Source of the DNA: Helicobacteraceae bacterium
GTDB taxonomy: Bacteria > Campylobacterota > Campylobacteria > Campylobacterales > SZUA-545
Direction: 5' to 3'
Assembly: GCA_031288475.1 (NCBI GenBank)
Contig: JAITRJ010000050.1
Span: 1 to 38,264, forward strand
Length of the DNA stretch: 38,264 nt
The notes beneath the pieces are model-generated. The model was not told the DNA's origin, did not search any database, and saw only the letters and a list, made by a program, of their open reading frames with translations. This document shows, in pieces, positions 8,457 through 16,536 of this stretch. Both the position numbers and the translations under genes were made by a program. The first letter of the stretch is position 1, and every line of letters begins with the position of its first letter.

Positions 8457-8804
8457 ATACAGCACCCCAAGAAAATGCGCGACTCTACATCTAAAAGGCT
8501 TTTAAAATGATTAAAATTGAACGGCAACCGCGTTTTTATGCCATTGTTTCCTTATTATCCAGCAGGTAGGCACGCTCGTCCTCTGTAACATTGTGCCGCT
8601 TCTTCCCGCCCAAAGTGACGAAGCATTGCGTACTTGAATAGCAAGCATGGCTTTCGCCGGGCGGCTGAGCTTTATGCGCCGCGCGATTCGTTGGATTGAC
8701 GCCGCTTTCCCAAGTTTTCAAATTGATTAAAAAGTCATCACCCCGCTTCTTTCATTTTTTATACGGGTGTGTAAAAATAGTCCATCTCAGAAAAAGGGGT
8801 TTCA
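8457..8804. other. divergent intergenic region sulP / amt
   Basis: No credible gene is seen in these roughly 350 bases. The middle (about 8586-8630) carries a degenerate relative of the dispersed repeat, with GTGACGAAGCATTGCG. Near 8770, GTGTGTAAAAAT is a weak candidate -10 region for amt. I see no NtrC/sigma-54 (GG-N10-GC) promoter of the kind often found before amt. Confidence 0.35.
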
Positions 8805-10067
8805 ATGGAAGCGGAAACAGCGGTTAGATTAGGCGACGGAGGGTATGTCCTTAGCGTTTTCTTGCTGATCTTTGGCGGCGCGCTGGTGTTTTGGATGGCG
8901 GCAGGCTTTGCCATGCTGGAGTCGGGGCTGGTGCGCACCAAAAACGTGTCGGTCATCTTGACTAAAAACATCGGCATTATGGCGCTGGGATCGGTGGTCT
9001 ACTTCCTGATCGGTTATGACGTTATGTACGGACACGGCGTGTTTGGGCAGTTGTTTGCCTTTGGCGCGGTCGCTGGAGACAAGGGCAGCGATTACGGTTT
9101 GCACACGGACTTCTTCTTTCAAGTGATGTTCGCGGCTACCGCGGCTTCAATCGTCAGCGGAACGGTGGCAGAGAGAATCAAACTAATACCATTTTTCATA
9201 TTTACGGCGCTGATAGCCGCGGTTATCTACCCCGTAGTCGGCAATTGGACATGGGGCGAGACATTTTTAGGCAACGGCGACGAAGGCAGCTTTATGATAA
9301 GCACCTTTGGCTCCGCGTTCAGCGATTTTGCGGGATCCACGATTGTCCATAGCACGGGCGGCTGGGCGGCGTTGTCCGGTGCGCTGTTGCTAGGCGCGAG
9401 AGTGGGCAAATACGGACCGGATGGCAAAGTGCGCCCGATTCCTGGCAGCAATCTGCCGTTGGCTACGTTAGGCACTTTTTGCCTTTGGATTGGCTGGTTT
9501 GGCTTTAACGGCGCGAGCGAGCTTGCTCTAGCCACCAAAGAAAACGCGGACAATCTGGCTCTGGTTTGCGCGAGCACGCATCTTGGTGCAAGCGCCGGCG
9601 CGGTCGCGGCGGCGATCTTAAGCAAGATTATCTATAAGAAGGTCGATCTGACCTTCGTGCTGAACGGTACGCTCGCGGGTCTCGTGGCGGTAACGGCCGG
9701 ACCGAATATCGCTTTGTGGGTCGGCGCGCTGGAGGGCGCTGTCGGTGGTATTCTGGTGGTGCTTGCGGTGCCGTTTTTTGACAAGCTCAAAATCGACGAT
9801 CCTGTCGGTGCACTTTCGGTTCACCTTGTGGCTGGTATCTGGGGCACGCTGGCGGTCGGTATTTTCAATCCCGAAGTAACGTTCTTAGCTCAGCTTTTCG
9901 GCGTAGTGGTTGTGGGTGCGTTTGTATTTGTGGCTTCGGGCATTGTATGGTATATTCTCAAACTTACTTTGGGCATTCGCGTATCTCAGAAAGAGGAGCA
10001 CGAAGGAACAGACCTTAGTGAAACCGGACTTGAGGCGTATCCGGAATTTGTGAAAAATGCAAAATAA
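8805..10067 (+). CDS. amt: ammonium transporter
   Basis: A 420-residue Amt/MEP/Rh channel of the inner membrane that takes up ammonium. Family segments are plain: ALVFWMAAGFAMLESGLVR in the first helix, the signature-like DFAGSTIVHSTGGWAALSGA with the conserved pore histidine, GWFGFNGAS, THLGASAGAVAA with the second pore histidine, LAGLVAVTAGP, and VHLVAGIWGTLAVGIF. A clear ribosome binding site (AAGGGG) precedes the ATG. It is followed after 13 bases by glnK, the usual pairing in which the PII protein blocks the channel when nitrogen is plentiful. Confidence 0.95.
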   Translation: MEAETAVRLGDGGYVLSVFLLIFGGALVFWMAAGFAMLESGLVRTKNVSVILTKNIGIMALGSVVYFLIGYDVMYGHGVFGQLFAFGAVAGDKGSDYGLHTDFFFQVMFAATAASIVSGTVAERIKLIPFFIFTALIAAVIYPVVGNWTWGETFLGNGDEGSFMISTFGSAFSDFAGSTIVHSTGGWAALSGALLLGARVGKYGPDGKVRPIPGSNLPLATLGTFCLWIGWFGFNGASELALATKENADNLALVCASTHLGASAGAVAAAILSKIIYKKVDLTFVLNGTLAGLVAVTAGPNIALWVGALEGAVGGILVVLAVPFFDKLKIDDPVGALSVHLVAGIWGTLAVGIFNPEVTFLAQLFGVVVVGAFVFVASGIVWYILKLTLGIRVSQKEEHEGTDLSETGLEAYPEFVKNAK

Positions 10068-10080
10068 AGAAAGGTGTTAA

Positions 10081-10419
<339 letters not shown>

Positions 10420-10435
10420 CCCGCCGTATTACGGA

Positions 10436-10466
10436 GCGGCCGTCTTGTCAATAGGCAGTCGGCCGC
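10436..10466. terminator. possible terminator hairpin after glnK
   Basis: GCGGCCG at 10436-10442 pairs with CGGCCGC at 10460-10466, with a loop of 17 bases. It sits between the convergent glnK and glycosyltransferase genes, where a bidirectional terminator is expected. There is no T-run after it, so intrinsic termination is uncertain. Confidence 0.35.
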
Positions 10467-10491
10467 CCGTTGTTCGCGCATCAGGGATGGG

Positions 10492-11631
10492 TTACAGTTT
10501 TTGCCGCGTTAGGAGTGCGTTCATCCGCGCGAGAGCGTCTTGTGCGCTGAAGTTTTTGGCGCGCCCGCGATTTATCTCCCCCAATTCATTGCACAGAACC
10601 GGATTTTCTATCAGCGTTCGCAATCCTTCGGCTATGCTTTCCGTCCGTAGATCGGGCAGGATAAACCTTCTTGATTTGCCTATAAGAATTTCGCTTGCGC
10701 CCACAAACGGCGAAACCAGAACGGGCAACGAGCAGAACATAGCCTCGATGCAGGCACGCGCGAAGGTTTCTATAAAAGCGGGCAGCGCGAAAATATCGGA
10801 AGCGAAAAAGTAACGTCTTACATCATCAATCGGCGGCGCGAAAATCACACGGTCTTTCAAACCGCGGTTCTCCGTATACGCGATAAAAGGGGCGAACTTT
10901 TCTTTCGCTGCGATAAACAGCTTCGCGTTGCCAACGGAAGCGATCATCTCAAACGCGTCGATTAAACCGTATGCGTTGCGGACGCGGAGATCGCCGGAAG
11001 TGATTAACGAAATCAGGATTGTTTCGTCTTCGATCTTAAACTGCTCTCTGACCTCTCTTCGTAACCTGCCTCTCTCATCTTTTGACGCTTCAAAACGTTG
11101 GACGTCAAACGCGGGGTAGATTACCATCGTCTTCTTCGCCGTAAGATTAAATCGCCGTATCAGATCGGCGCGCATCATTTCGGAACTGCATATTAAAATG
11201 TCCCAGATACCGCTTTGCAAAAGCTCGCCGTGCATCCGTCCCACGTCGTGATTGGCGGGCAGCGGTCGCCCCGTAAGGCGTTCGTGCGCCAGATGGACAC
11301 AGTTGTGCATATAGAGGAGATTTTGACGCATTATGTCGCCATGTCCGATCACAAAATCCATACGATGACGTTTTATCCACGCTTGTGCACGGTTTGCGAA
11401 AAACCTGCGTCTGAGATAGCGTCCCTTTCCAAAAAGAGGCGGCAGCTTAAACGCCTTCACCGCTCTGCCGCCCGCCGCCTCCACCTTCTCTTTGCCATAC
11501 TTTCCGAAGTGTTCAGCGATTACAAAAACTTCATGTCCTATTTTGGACAGAAAAGCAGTTTGCTCCAGCACGATATTGCTTGCGGCGGTTTTTGCGCTGC
11601 CCATATCTTTTTTTGCGATTGCGACGCGCAT
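10492..11631 (-). CDS. glycosyltransferase, group 4 (GT4-like)
   Basis: A 379-residue GT-B-fold glycosyltransferase that should transfer a sugar from a nucleotide donor to a surface glycan such as LPS, LOS or capsule. The N-terminal acceptor half starts MRVAIAKKDMGSAKTAAS. The C-terminal donor half has LISLITSGDLRVRNAYGLI and the E-x7-E motif in FIETFARACIEAM, followed by PVLVSPFVGASEIL. The donor and acceptor are not predictable. The gene starts one base after the stop of the polysaccharide deacetylase gene, so the two are co-transcribed and probably act on the same glycan. Confidence 0.85.
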   Translation of the reverse strand: MRVAIAKKDMGSAKTAASNIVLEQTAFLSKIGHEVFVIAEHFGKYGKEKVEAAGGRAVKAFKLPPLFGKGRYLRRRFFANRAQAWIKRHRMDFVIGHGDIMRQNLLYMHNCVHLAHERLTGRPLPANHDVGRMHGELLQSGIWDILICSSEMMRADLIRRFNLTAKKTMVIYPAFDVQRFEASKDERGRLRREVREQFKIEDETILISLITSGDLRVRNAYGLIDAFEMIASVGNAKLFIAAKEKFAPFIAYTENRGLKDRVIFAPPIDDVRRYFFASDIFALPAFIETFARACIEAMFCSLPVLVSPFVGASEILIGKSRRFILPDLRTESIAEGLRTLIENPVLCNELGEINRGRAKNFSAQDALARMNALLTRQKL

Positions 11632-11632
11632 C

Positions 11633-12718
11633 TTAGCTTTTTAAGCGACGGTAAATTTCAGCGGCGATCGGACGGCTGTAGATAAAAAGGCGCGTTTTGA
11701 GCCATTTATACGGTTTATTGCGTACTTTAAAACGGTGAACCGCCAAAGCGTTTCCAGGCGGGTTTGCCCCGTTTGTCGTTTCAAAGAACACTTTGTAGCC
11801 CAGCTTCGTGGCTTCCTCCAGCGCCATATGGGAGCCAAAACCCCAGCACCAGCAGAGCGACAAAACCTCGCTATGTCCAAGCTCGCGCCGCAGATCGACA
11901 GCGCACTCCAGCAGATCGGATCGCATTCTTTCCCGCGCCTCTTCCTCGCTTTCCATTCGCCCTTTGTTTTTAAAACTGTTCGTCAGATCATTTAATCGTG
12001 TTACATTGTCGGGCGATTGAAAGAATTCGCGGGCTTTGTCTTCATCTTGCGGTACCAGCGACGCAACTGCGTCCAGAAGTTCCCGCGACGGTATAAACGC
12101 TTTGCCTCCCATTTCCGGACCCAGAGGAAAAAGCGGCATACCCCACGGCAGCGCAAAACGGAACCGATGTTCGTCTTCCCTGAAGAGATCGGGAACCTTA
12201 AAACGCGACGCTGGATCGGCGGAAAGTGGCGGCAGATCACCGGATGAAAAGCGAAAATAGTGGTGAGCAGTATGCGAAGCAATATCAATTACGCCGCTTT
12301 CCTCCATCCACCGCGCCTCCCGCCAATTGAAATAGCGATCCGCAATCGCGCCGCCCTTGGATTTTCCGTGGCAATCAACGCTTTCTTTCAACGCGAGATC
12401 AATCGCGCGCGGTTCGCCGCTACTAAGTCGCGCTGTGTTGGTAAAAATAACGGCGCGATGTCCGTGCTTTTGCAGAATTTGCCACGCGTTGGCATAGTTG
12501 TCCAGATATCCGTCGTCAAAGGTGATCAGCACTGATCTTTTGGGCACCGGCCTGCCTTCCAGCAGATATGCCTCCGCCTCTTTAAGCGATATGCCGTGCC
12601 AGCCGTTCTTTGCCATTCCCTTGCATTGGTCGTCAAAAATTTCCGGATGAACGGCAATTGTGCTTGGTACGCGGCTGACATAGTGATGCATTAATACGGG
12701 CAGGCTTTTTGTAAACAT
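11633..12718 (-). CDS. polysaccharide deacetylase family protein
   Basis: A 361-residue protein of the NodB-like carbohydrate esterase 4 fold, which removes N- or O-acetyl groups from glycans. Motif 1 is LITFDDGYLDNYANAW with the catalytic and metal-binding aspartates, and motif 2 is IASHTAHH with the metal histidines. It has no obvious signal peptide, which suggests action in the cytoplasm on a glycan precursor. The frame is open upstream to 12772, but the family-like PVLMHHYVS region fits a start at 12718. A TATAAT lies only 6 bases before this ATG, so the message may be leaderless. It forms an operon with the downstream glycosyltransferase. Confidence 0.8.
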   Translation of the reverse strand: MFTKSLPVLMHHYVSRVPSTIAVHPEIFDDQCKGMAKNGWHGISLKEAEAYLLEGRPVPKRSVLITFDDGYLDNYANAWQILQKHGHRAVIFTNTARLSSGEPRAIDLALKESVDCHGKSKGGAIADRYFNWREARWMEESGVIDIASHTAHHYFRFSSGDLPPLSADPASRFKVPDLFREDEHRFRFALPWGMPLFPLGPEMGGKAFIPSRELLDAVASLVPQDEDKAREFFQSPDNVTRLNDLTNSFKNKGRMESEEEARERMRSDLLECAVDLRRELGHSEVLSLCWCWGFGSHMALEEATKLGYKVFFETTNGANPPGNALAVHRFKVRNKPYKWLKTRLFIYSRPIAAEIYRRLKS

Positions 12719-12724
12719 TCGGGG

Positions 12725-12730
12725 ATTATA
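12725..12730 (-). promoter_or_regulatory. -10 box, possibly for a leaderless message
   Basis: A perfect TATAAT on the minus strand ends 6 bases before the ATG at 12718. With the usual -10 to start-site spacing, transcription would begin at or next to the A of the ATG. No ribosome binding site is present between them. Confidence 0.5.
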
Positions 12731-12781
12731 ACAGCCGCTATGTAAGGCCGGAGTTGAAGTGTTGTTTTGCAAAACGCCGAT

Positions 12782-13093
12782 TTACGATCCGTCTAGACTA
12801 TCGCTGATCCAGTCGCCGTACCTAACGCTTGATTCAAACTCTGCGAAAATCAGTTCCGGCAGCTCGTATGTGTGGGCAGTTTTGAAGAACTCCTCAATTG
12901 CGGGTATTCTCTCAGCGGCCGTTTTTATGATCAAAAGCCACTCGGAAGAGGTTTCAATCTCGCCGTTCCACCAGTAGACGCTGGATATGTTCGGCGCGAT
13001 CGAAACACATGCGGCAAGGCGGTTTTTCACCAACAATCCGGCAAGCCTCTTCGCCGCTTCTTCGCTGTCGACTGTTGTCATAGCGACAATCAC
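12782..13093 (-). CDS. cutA: CutA-like divalent-cation tolerance protein
   Basis: A 103-residue member of the CutA1 family, trimeric proteins of PII-like fold linked to divalent metal tolerance. Typical segments are VIVAMTTVDSEEAAKRLA at the N-terminus, LAACVSIAPNISSVYWWNG in the middle, EWLLIIKT, and TYELPELIF near the end. The GTG at 13093 is chosen because GGAGG lies 7 bases upstream and because a perfect TATAAT at 13161-13166 makes the more distant in-frame starts impossible to transcribe. The gene is separated from the deacetylase by 63 bases and is probably its own unit. Confidence 0.85.
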   Translation of the reverse strand: MIVAMTTVDSEEAAKRLAGLLVKNRLAACVSIAPNISSVYWWNGEIETSSEWLLIIKTAAERIPAIEEFFKTAHTYELPELIFAEFESSVRYGDWISDSLDGS

Positions 13094-13160
13094 AGGCAAA
13101 CCTCCGCGCCCGGTGTTCGGACTGCGGGAATAACTAAAATGATCTTCCTCATAACAGCGC

Positions 13161-13166
13161 ATTATA
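13161..13166 (-). promoter_or_regulatory. -10 box for cutA
   Basis: TATAAT on the minus strand, preceded by TTTTG. It would give a leader of about 60 bases before the GTG start of cutA, which contains the GGAGG ribosome binding site. Confidence 0.55.
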
Positions 13167-13487
13167 CAAAACAACTGGCATATCGCGCTGAGCCGGTCTT
13201 TCTCCGCGACGGGCAGGCGGCTGTCTCCGTCCGCGATCTGCGGCTTGTCTCACGCCACCTTTCGCAGTCCCATAGCGGATTTATCTGTTTTATTGCTGTT
13301 CTTTGCTGGAAATACTCAATAATGGCGGGTTACATTCCTATATTTAGCCAGATATTTGGACTTTTGTATGGTTTGGTCTGATGTTAGTTTTGACACATTG
13401 CCGTCCCGCAAGTTTTACCGTTTAGCGGCATATAATCAAGGAAAGTGTCTGGAGACAGTTAAATAATTGTCCGATGCCATCAAATAA

Positions 13488-13697
13488 AATCCGCATAATA
13501 TTACCGACTACAGTAATCGCGCTGTAACTTGCAGGAAGTTAAACGATCTGAAACAGGCGGCTAAAGACGCAAAAAAGGCGTGCGAACTGGGCGTCGCAAA
13601 GTGTTGCAAGCAGCGAGGAGAAGTCGATCCGCGATTAACGCCGTTTCGTCACCGCGAGCGACGCGAAGCAATCCAGCAACATGTGGCCAGCGTTTAA
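13488..13697 (+). pseudogene. remnant of a Sel1-like repeat (SLR) protein
   Basis: An open frame of about 69 codons without a usable start codon, bounded upstream by TAA. Its core LKQAAKDAKKACELGVAKCC resembles the helix pair of Sel1-like repeats, as in the cysteine-rich SLR proteins that are abundant in Helicobacter and Campylobacter. The last 18 or so codons before TAA are supplied by a dispersed repeat copy, so the frame now ends in repeat-derived sequence. A TATAAT lies some 50 bases upstream. The assignment rests on one repeat and is tentative. Confidence 0.35.
13642..13678 (-). repeat. short dispersed repeat, copy D
   Basis: On the plus strand it reads TTTCGTCACCGCGAGCGACG followed by CGAAGCAATCCAG. 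Its reverse complement begins CTGGATTGCTTCG, as copy A does. It forms the 3' end of the SLR remnant frame. Confidence 0.5.
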
Positions 13698-13781
13698 AGA
13701 ACAGCAATCGCTGCGTCAGAGAACATTGATTGTGGAATGCGTGGAAATCTCAATGATTTTGAATGACAAAACTTTGCTTTT

Positions 13782-13819
13782 CTGGATTGCTCTGTCCGCT
13801 CGTTTCTCTCAATGACGAA
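13782..13819 (+). repeat. short dispersed repeat, copy E
   Basis: It begins CTGGATTGCTCTGTCCGCTC and ends TCTCAATGACGAAG, again with the GGATTGC and CAATGAC ends. A further CAATGAC and GAATGACGGG occur at about 13847 and 13994, so this region may hold several overlapping or degenerate copies. Confidence 0.5.
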
Positions 13820-14087
13820 GCGGTGCGCGGCCCAGGCGCCGTTTTCTCAATGACAGCAAAACAGAATTCGCCTTTCTCATCGTTGGTGATATACGGACAT
13901 ATGTACGATTACCCTTGCTTTGCAAAACTGCTGCCTCGCCGTGTGCTAGCGCTTGGTCGAATGTCTCGCGTTTTTAAATCCCCGCTTTCGAGAGAATGAC
14001 GGGATGAAGAGGGCTGCCACATTAACAAGCGTACAAATGAATGATGGCATACAACACATACGCGCGTTTTAAGTGGCTGCGGTTTTG

Positions 14088-16094
14088 TTATTTTTCCACC
14101 AGTTTTGCCTCATATAAAAACTGGCTGGGACCGTAGCTGATGTTTTTGTAGCGATCCATCAGCGCGTAACTTAAAAAGAGACTTTCGCGCGCGCGAGTTA
14201 CGGCTACGTAGAAGAGTCTGCGTTCTTCCTCTATATTTCCAGCCTGCTTCATCAGCTTGCGGTTGGGGAATCGTCCGTCCATCAGATCGATCACGAACAC
14301 CTCGTCAAACTCTAGCCCTTTTGAGGCGTGTACGGAGAGAAGATTTACCCCGCTTCCTTCGCTCATTTCACCACTGCCAAGCACCATAGCATTTAAGAAT
14401 TTTTCGCTTTCTTGATAGGGTTTTGACAACTCCTTTAATGTCTCAGCCTTCATCAAAATTCTCATTTTCGCCTGATCAATCAGATACTCTTCCGGCACTT
14501 TCTCTTTTTTTGTCGCGCGCCTTCTTGCCAGCGTAGAGCTTATGGTGTCAAACAGCGGAGATTGTATGACGATCTCAAGTTGCCTCTGTGGCGGTTTTGA
14601 TATATCCAGATCAACAAGGAGCTGCCAAAGCTGCGAAAGATATTTCGCCCCGTCGCCGCTCATCTGCGGATGCGTTAAAAATGGATGGTTTTCAAATGCC
14701 TTGGGCAAGTCGCCAAACCTCTTTCCACCTGCCGCGCCGCTGGTAAAAAGAGAGCTGTCCCGCTTGCCAAAGATCGGCCTGTTGATCGAGGCGGGCGCAA
14801 TAAACGCGTTTACCAGACTGCCGTTTCCAAGCGTAAGCGCGGCGTCGTACAGTTCTTTCGCGCTGCTTGCGCCGATCTTGGGCGCGAACTCTAAAATATG
14901 GATAAACGCCAGAAGATCGCGCGGATTTACCAAAAACGTCAGCATATTAAGAAGCGTTCTGACCTCTTCAGACTCAAAAAAGCTCCCGCTTCCCTTTCTC
15001 CTGGTGGCGATCCGTTTTTCTTTGAGCATCGCTTCAATCCCGTCTGCGCTGGAATTGTTGCGAAAAAGCACGGCGATTTCGCTTCGATCAAAGTTTGATC
15101 GGCTGATCCAGTCGGCGATCGTCCTGTACTGTTCAAAAAGCTCATCAAACGCCAGAACTCTCGGCTTTGCCGCCGCTTTAGTTTTGACGACTTCCATCTC
15201 TTTGGGGTATATTCGTTTATTGTGTGCGATCACGCGGTTTGCGAGGCTTAGTATCTGGCCGCTTGATCGGTAATTTTTATTCAATGTCCATACTTTCGCG
15301 TCCGGATAACGCTTGTCGAAACCAGCAATAATCTCTATCTCCGCGCCGTTAAAAGCGTATATACTCTGATCGTAGTCCCCCACACAGAACAGAGAAGGAG
15401 GATTGATCGCCTCAATAATAGAATTTTGAAGTGGGTTTGTATCTTGATATTCGTCTACAAGCACTTCAAAAAACGGACTCTTTAATCCATTTTGCAGAAA
15501 CGTGCGCATCTGGGTTAAGAGATCATTAAAACCGACAAAACCAAGCTCTTTTTTCAGCATGGTAAATTCGTCGAACATCGCGCTGTAAAGCGCGGCGTAA
15601 TGTTTGTGATCCCCGTTTTTTTCACAAAGCCATAGAGTAAAATCCATATCGGCGCGGTTCTCCCAGAGTGCGTGGTAGTCATAAACGGTTTGAGCGCTTA
15701 ATATCCTTCTGTCAAGTAAACCCTCTTTTGAGATTTGCTTGTCGTACACTGTTTTAAAGAGCGTCTTCAGTTCCGCCGGACGTTTCAGAACGATCTTTTC
15801 GCCGATCGATCGGAGCCACTTGTAGCTGACCGCGTGAAATGTCCCTGCCGTTATTTTTCCAGCTACGGAGACTCCAAAAAGCCTTGCTATACGCCCTATC
15901 ATCTCGCCGGAAGCTTTGTTTGTAAAAGTAAGAAGCAGAATCTCTTCCGCCTCTTTGCCGCTTTGAAGCAGATGGGCGATCCGCCCGATGATTGTACTTG
16001 TCTTCCCCGTCCCCGCCGAAGCGATGATCAGATTATGACCAAACGGCGCTTTTGCCGCCGAAAGCTGATTTTGATTTAACATTGAGAGCGGCAA
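14088..16094 (-). CDS. UvrD/Rep/PcrA-type DNA helicase (superfamily 1A)
   Basis: A 668-residue 3'-5' DNA helicase for repair or replication restart. All the superfamily 1A motifs are seen: ASAGTGKTST (Walker A), LLLTFTNKAS (Ia), VDEYQDTNPLQ (II), VGDYDQSIYAFNGAE (III), LNKNYRSS (IV), LLSVHASKGLEFDEVFVIDL (V) and YVAVTRARESLFLSY (VI). The start is a TTG, one base after the stop of the HTH gene, with AAAAAGG upstream; an ATG four codons later is an alternative but lacks a ribosome binding site. It is last in the long minus-strand chain. Whether it is UvrD or Rep by function cannot be told. Confidence 0.92.
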   Translation of the reverse strand: MPLSMLNQNQLSAAKAPFGHNLIIASAGTGKTSTIIGRIAHLLQSGKEAEEILLLTFTNKASGEMIGRIARLFGVSVAGKITAGTFHAVSYKWLRSIGEKIVLKRPAELKTLFKTVYDKQISKEGLLDRRILSAQTVYDYHALWENRADMDFTLWLCEKNGDHKHYAALYSAMFDEFTMLKKELGFVGFNDLLTQMRTFLQNGLKSPFFEVLVDEYQDTNPLQNSIIEAINPPSLFCVGDYDQSIYAFNGAEIEIIAGFDKRYPDAKVWTLNKNYRSSGQILSLANRVIAHNKRIYPKEMEVVKTKAAAKPRVLAFDELFEQYRTIADWISRSNFDRSEIAVLFRNNSSADGIEAMLKEKRIATRRKGSGSFFESEEVRTLLNMLTFLVNPRDLLAFIHILEFAPKIGASSAKELYDAALTLGNGSLVNAFIAPASINRPIFGKRDSSLFTSGAAGGKRFGDLPKAFENHPFLTHPQMSGDGAKYLSQLWQLLVDLDISKPPQRQLEIVIQSPLFDTISSTLARRRATKKEKVPEEYLIDQAKMRILMKAETLKELSKPYQESEKFLNAMVLGSGEMSEGSGVNLLSVHASKGLEFDEVFVIDLMDGRFPNRKLMKQAGNIEEERRLFYVAVTRARESLFLSYALMDRYKNISYGPSQFLYEAKLVEK

Positions 16095-16095
16095 T

Positions 16096-16536
16096 CTATA
16101 TGCCTTTTTGTCTTTTAATTTTAATAATCTCTTTTAAGCGCAAGCGAAGCTCTCTGCCATTCGTGTCTATTCCGACAAGCCGCCATAAACCGTCGATATT
16201 TTCGATTTTCAGCGGAGCAATAACAAATTTTTCTCCGTCTTTTTTTACAACGACATTTCGGTGTTTTTTTATAGCTTTTTGAGTTGTTTTGATCAAACCA
16301 GTATATTCGGCAACGTCTTCCAATACGCAGTTTTTTATACGGTAAGCTCCGCTTTTCTTCTCTATGGGGCAGCCCGATTCCTTCAACCGGTTCAGATCGC
16401 GCAGAACGGTACGTTCGCTTACACCGAACTCCTTCGCAACCTCCGAAGGAACAAGTGAAGCGCGGCTATAAAACCGCGCAAGCATAGCGTTCAACCGGAT
16501 CAGCAGGGAACCATAGTTATGCGCGTAAGAGCTCAA
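16096..16536 (-). CDS. HTH (DeoR/HTH_11-type) regulator-like protein
   Basis: A 146-residue protein with an N-terminal winged helix-turn-helix: LVPSEVAKEFGVSERTVLRD followed by LNRLKESGCPIEKKSGAYRI, a typical recognition helix and wing. The C-terminal half (about 75-146) is rich in lysine and may be a partial WYL-like domain, ending RLRLKEIIKIKRQKG. The targets are unknown. The start is a TTG that overlaps the TGA of PBP1A (TTGA), so translation should be coupled; a shorter product from a later ATG is possible. It lies between PBP1A and the helicase. Confidence 0.7.
   Translation of the reverse strand: MSSYAHNYGSLLIRLNAMLARFYSRASLVPSEVAKEFGVSERTVLRDLNRLKESGCPIEKKSGAYRIKNCVLEDVAEYTGLIKTTQKAIKKHRNVVVKKDGEKFVIAPLKIENIDGLWRLVGIDTNGRELRLRLKEIIKIKRQKGI

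Larger units (their letters stand above)
13167..14087. other. gene-poor region with repeats and a gene remnant
   Basis: About 900 bases without an intact gene, between cutA and the 3' end of the helicase gene. A TATAAT at 13431-13436, followed by AAGGA, looks like an orphan plus-strand promoter. Behind it lies a remnant of a Sel1-like repeat protein (13488-13697), then several copies of the dispersed repeats (near 13642, 13782 and 13980). The longest open frames here look like chance frames over repeats. Confidence 0.5.

Noticed and set aside
8740-8804. A sigma-54/NtrC promoter before amt.
   Set aside because: No GG-N10-GC arrangement of the right kind is present in the upstream region.
12872-13381. 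A 169-codon plus-strand frame over cutA and its upstream region.
   Set aside because: It runs antisense to cutA and through the cutA promoter, has no motif, and ends in repeat-flanking DNA.
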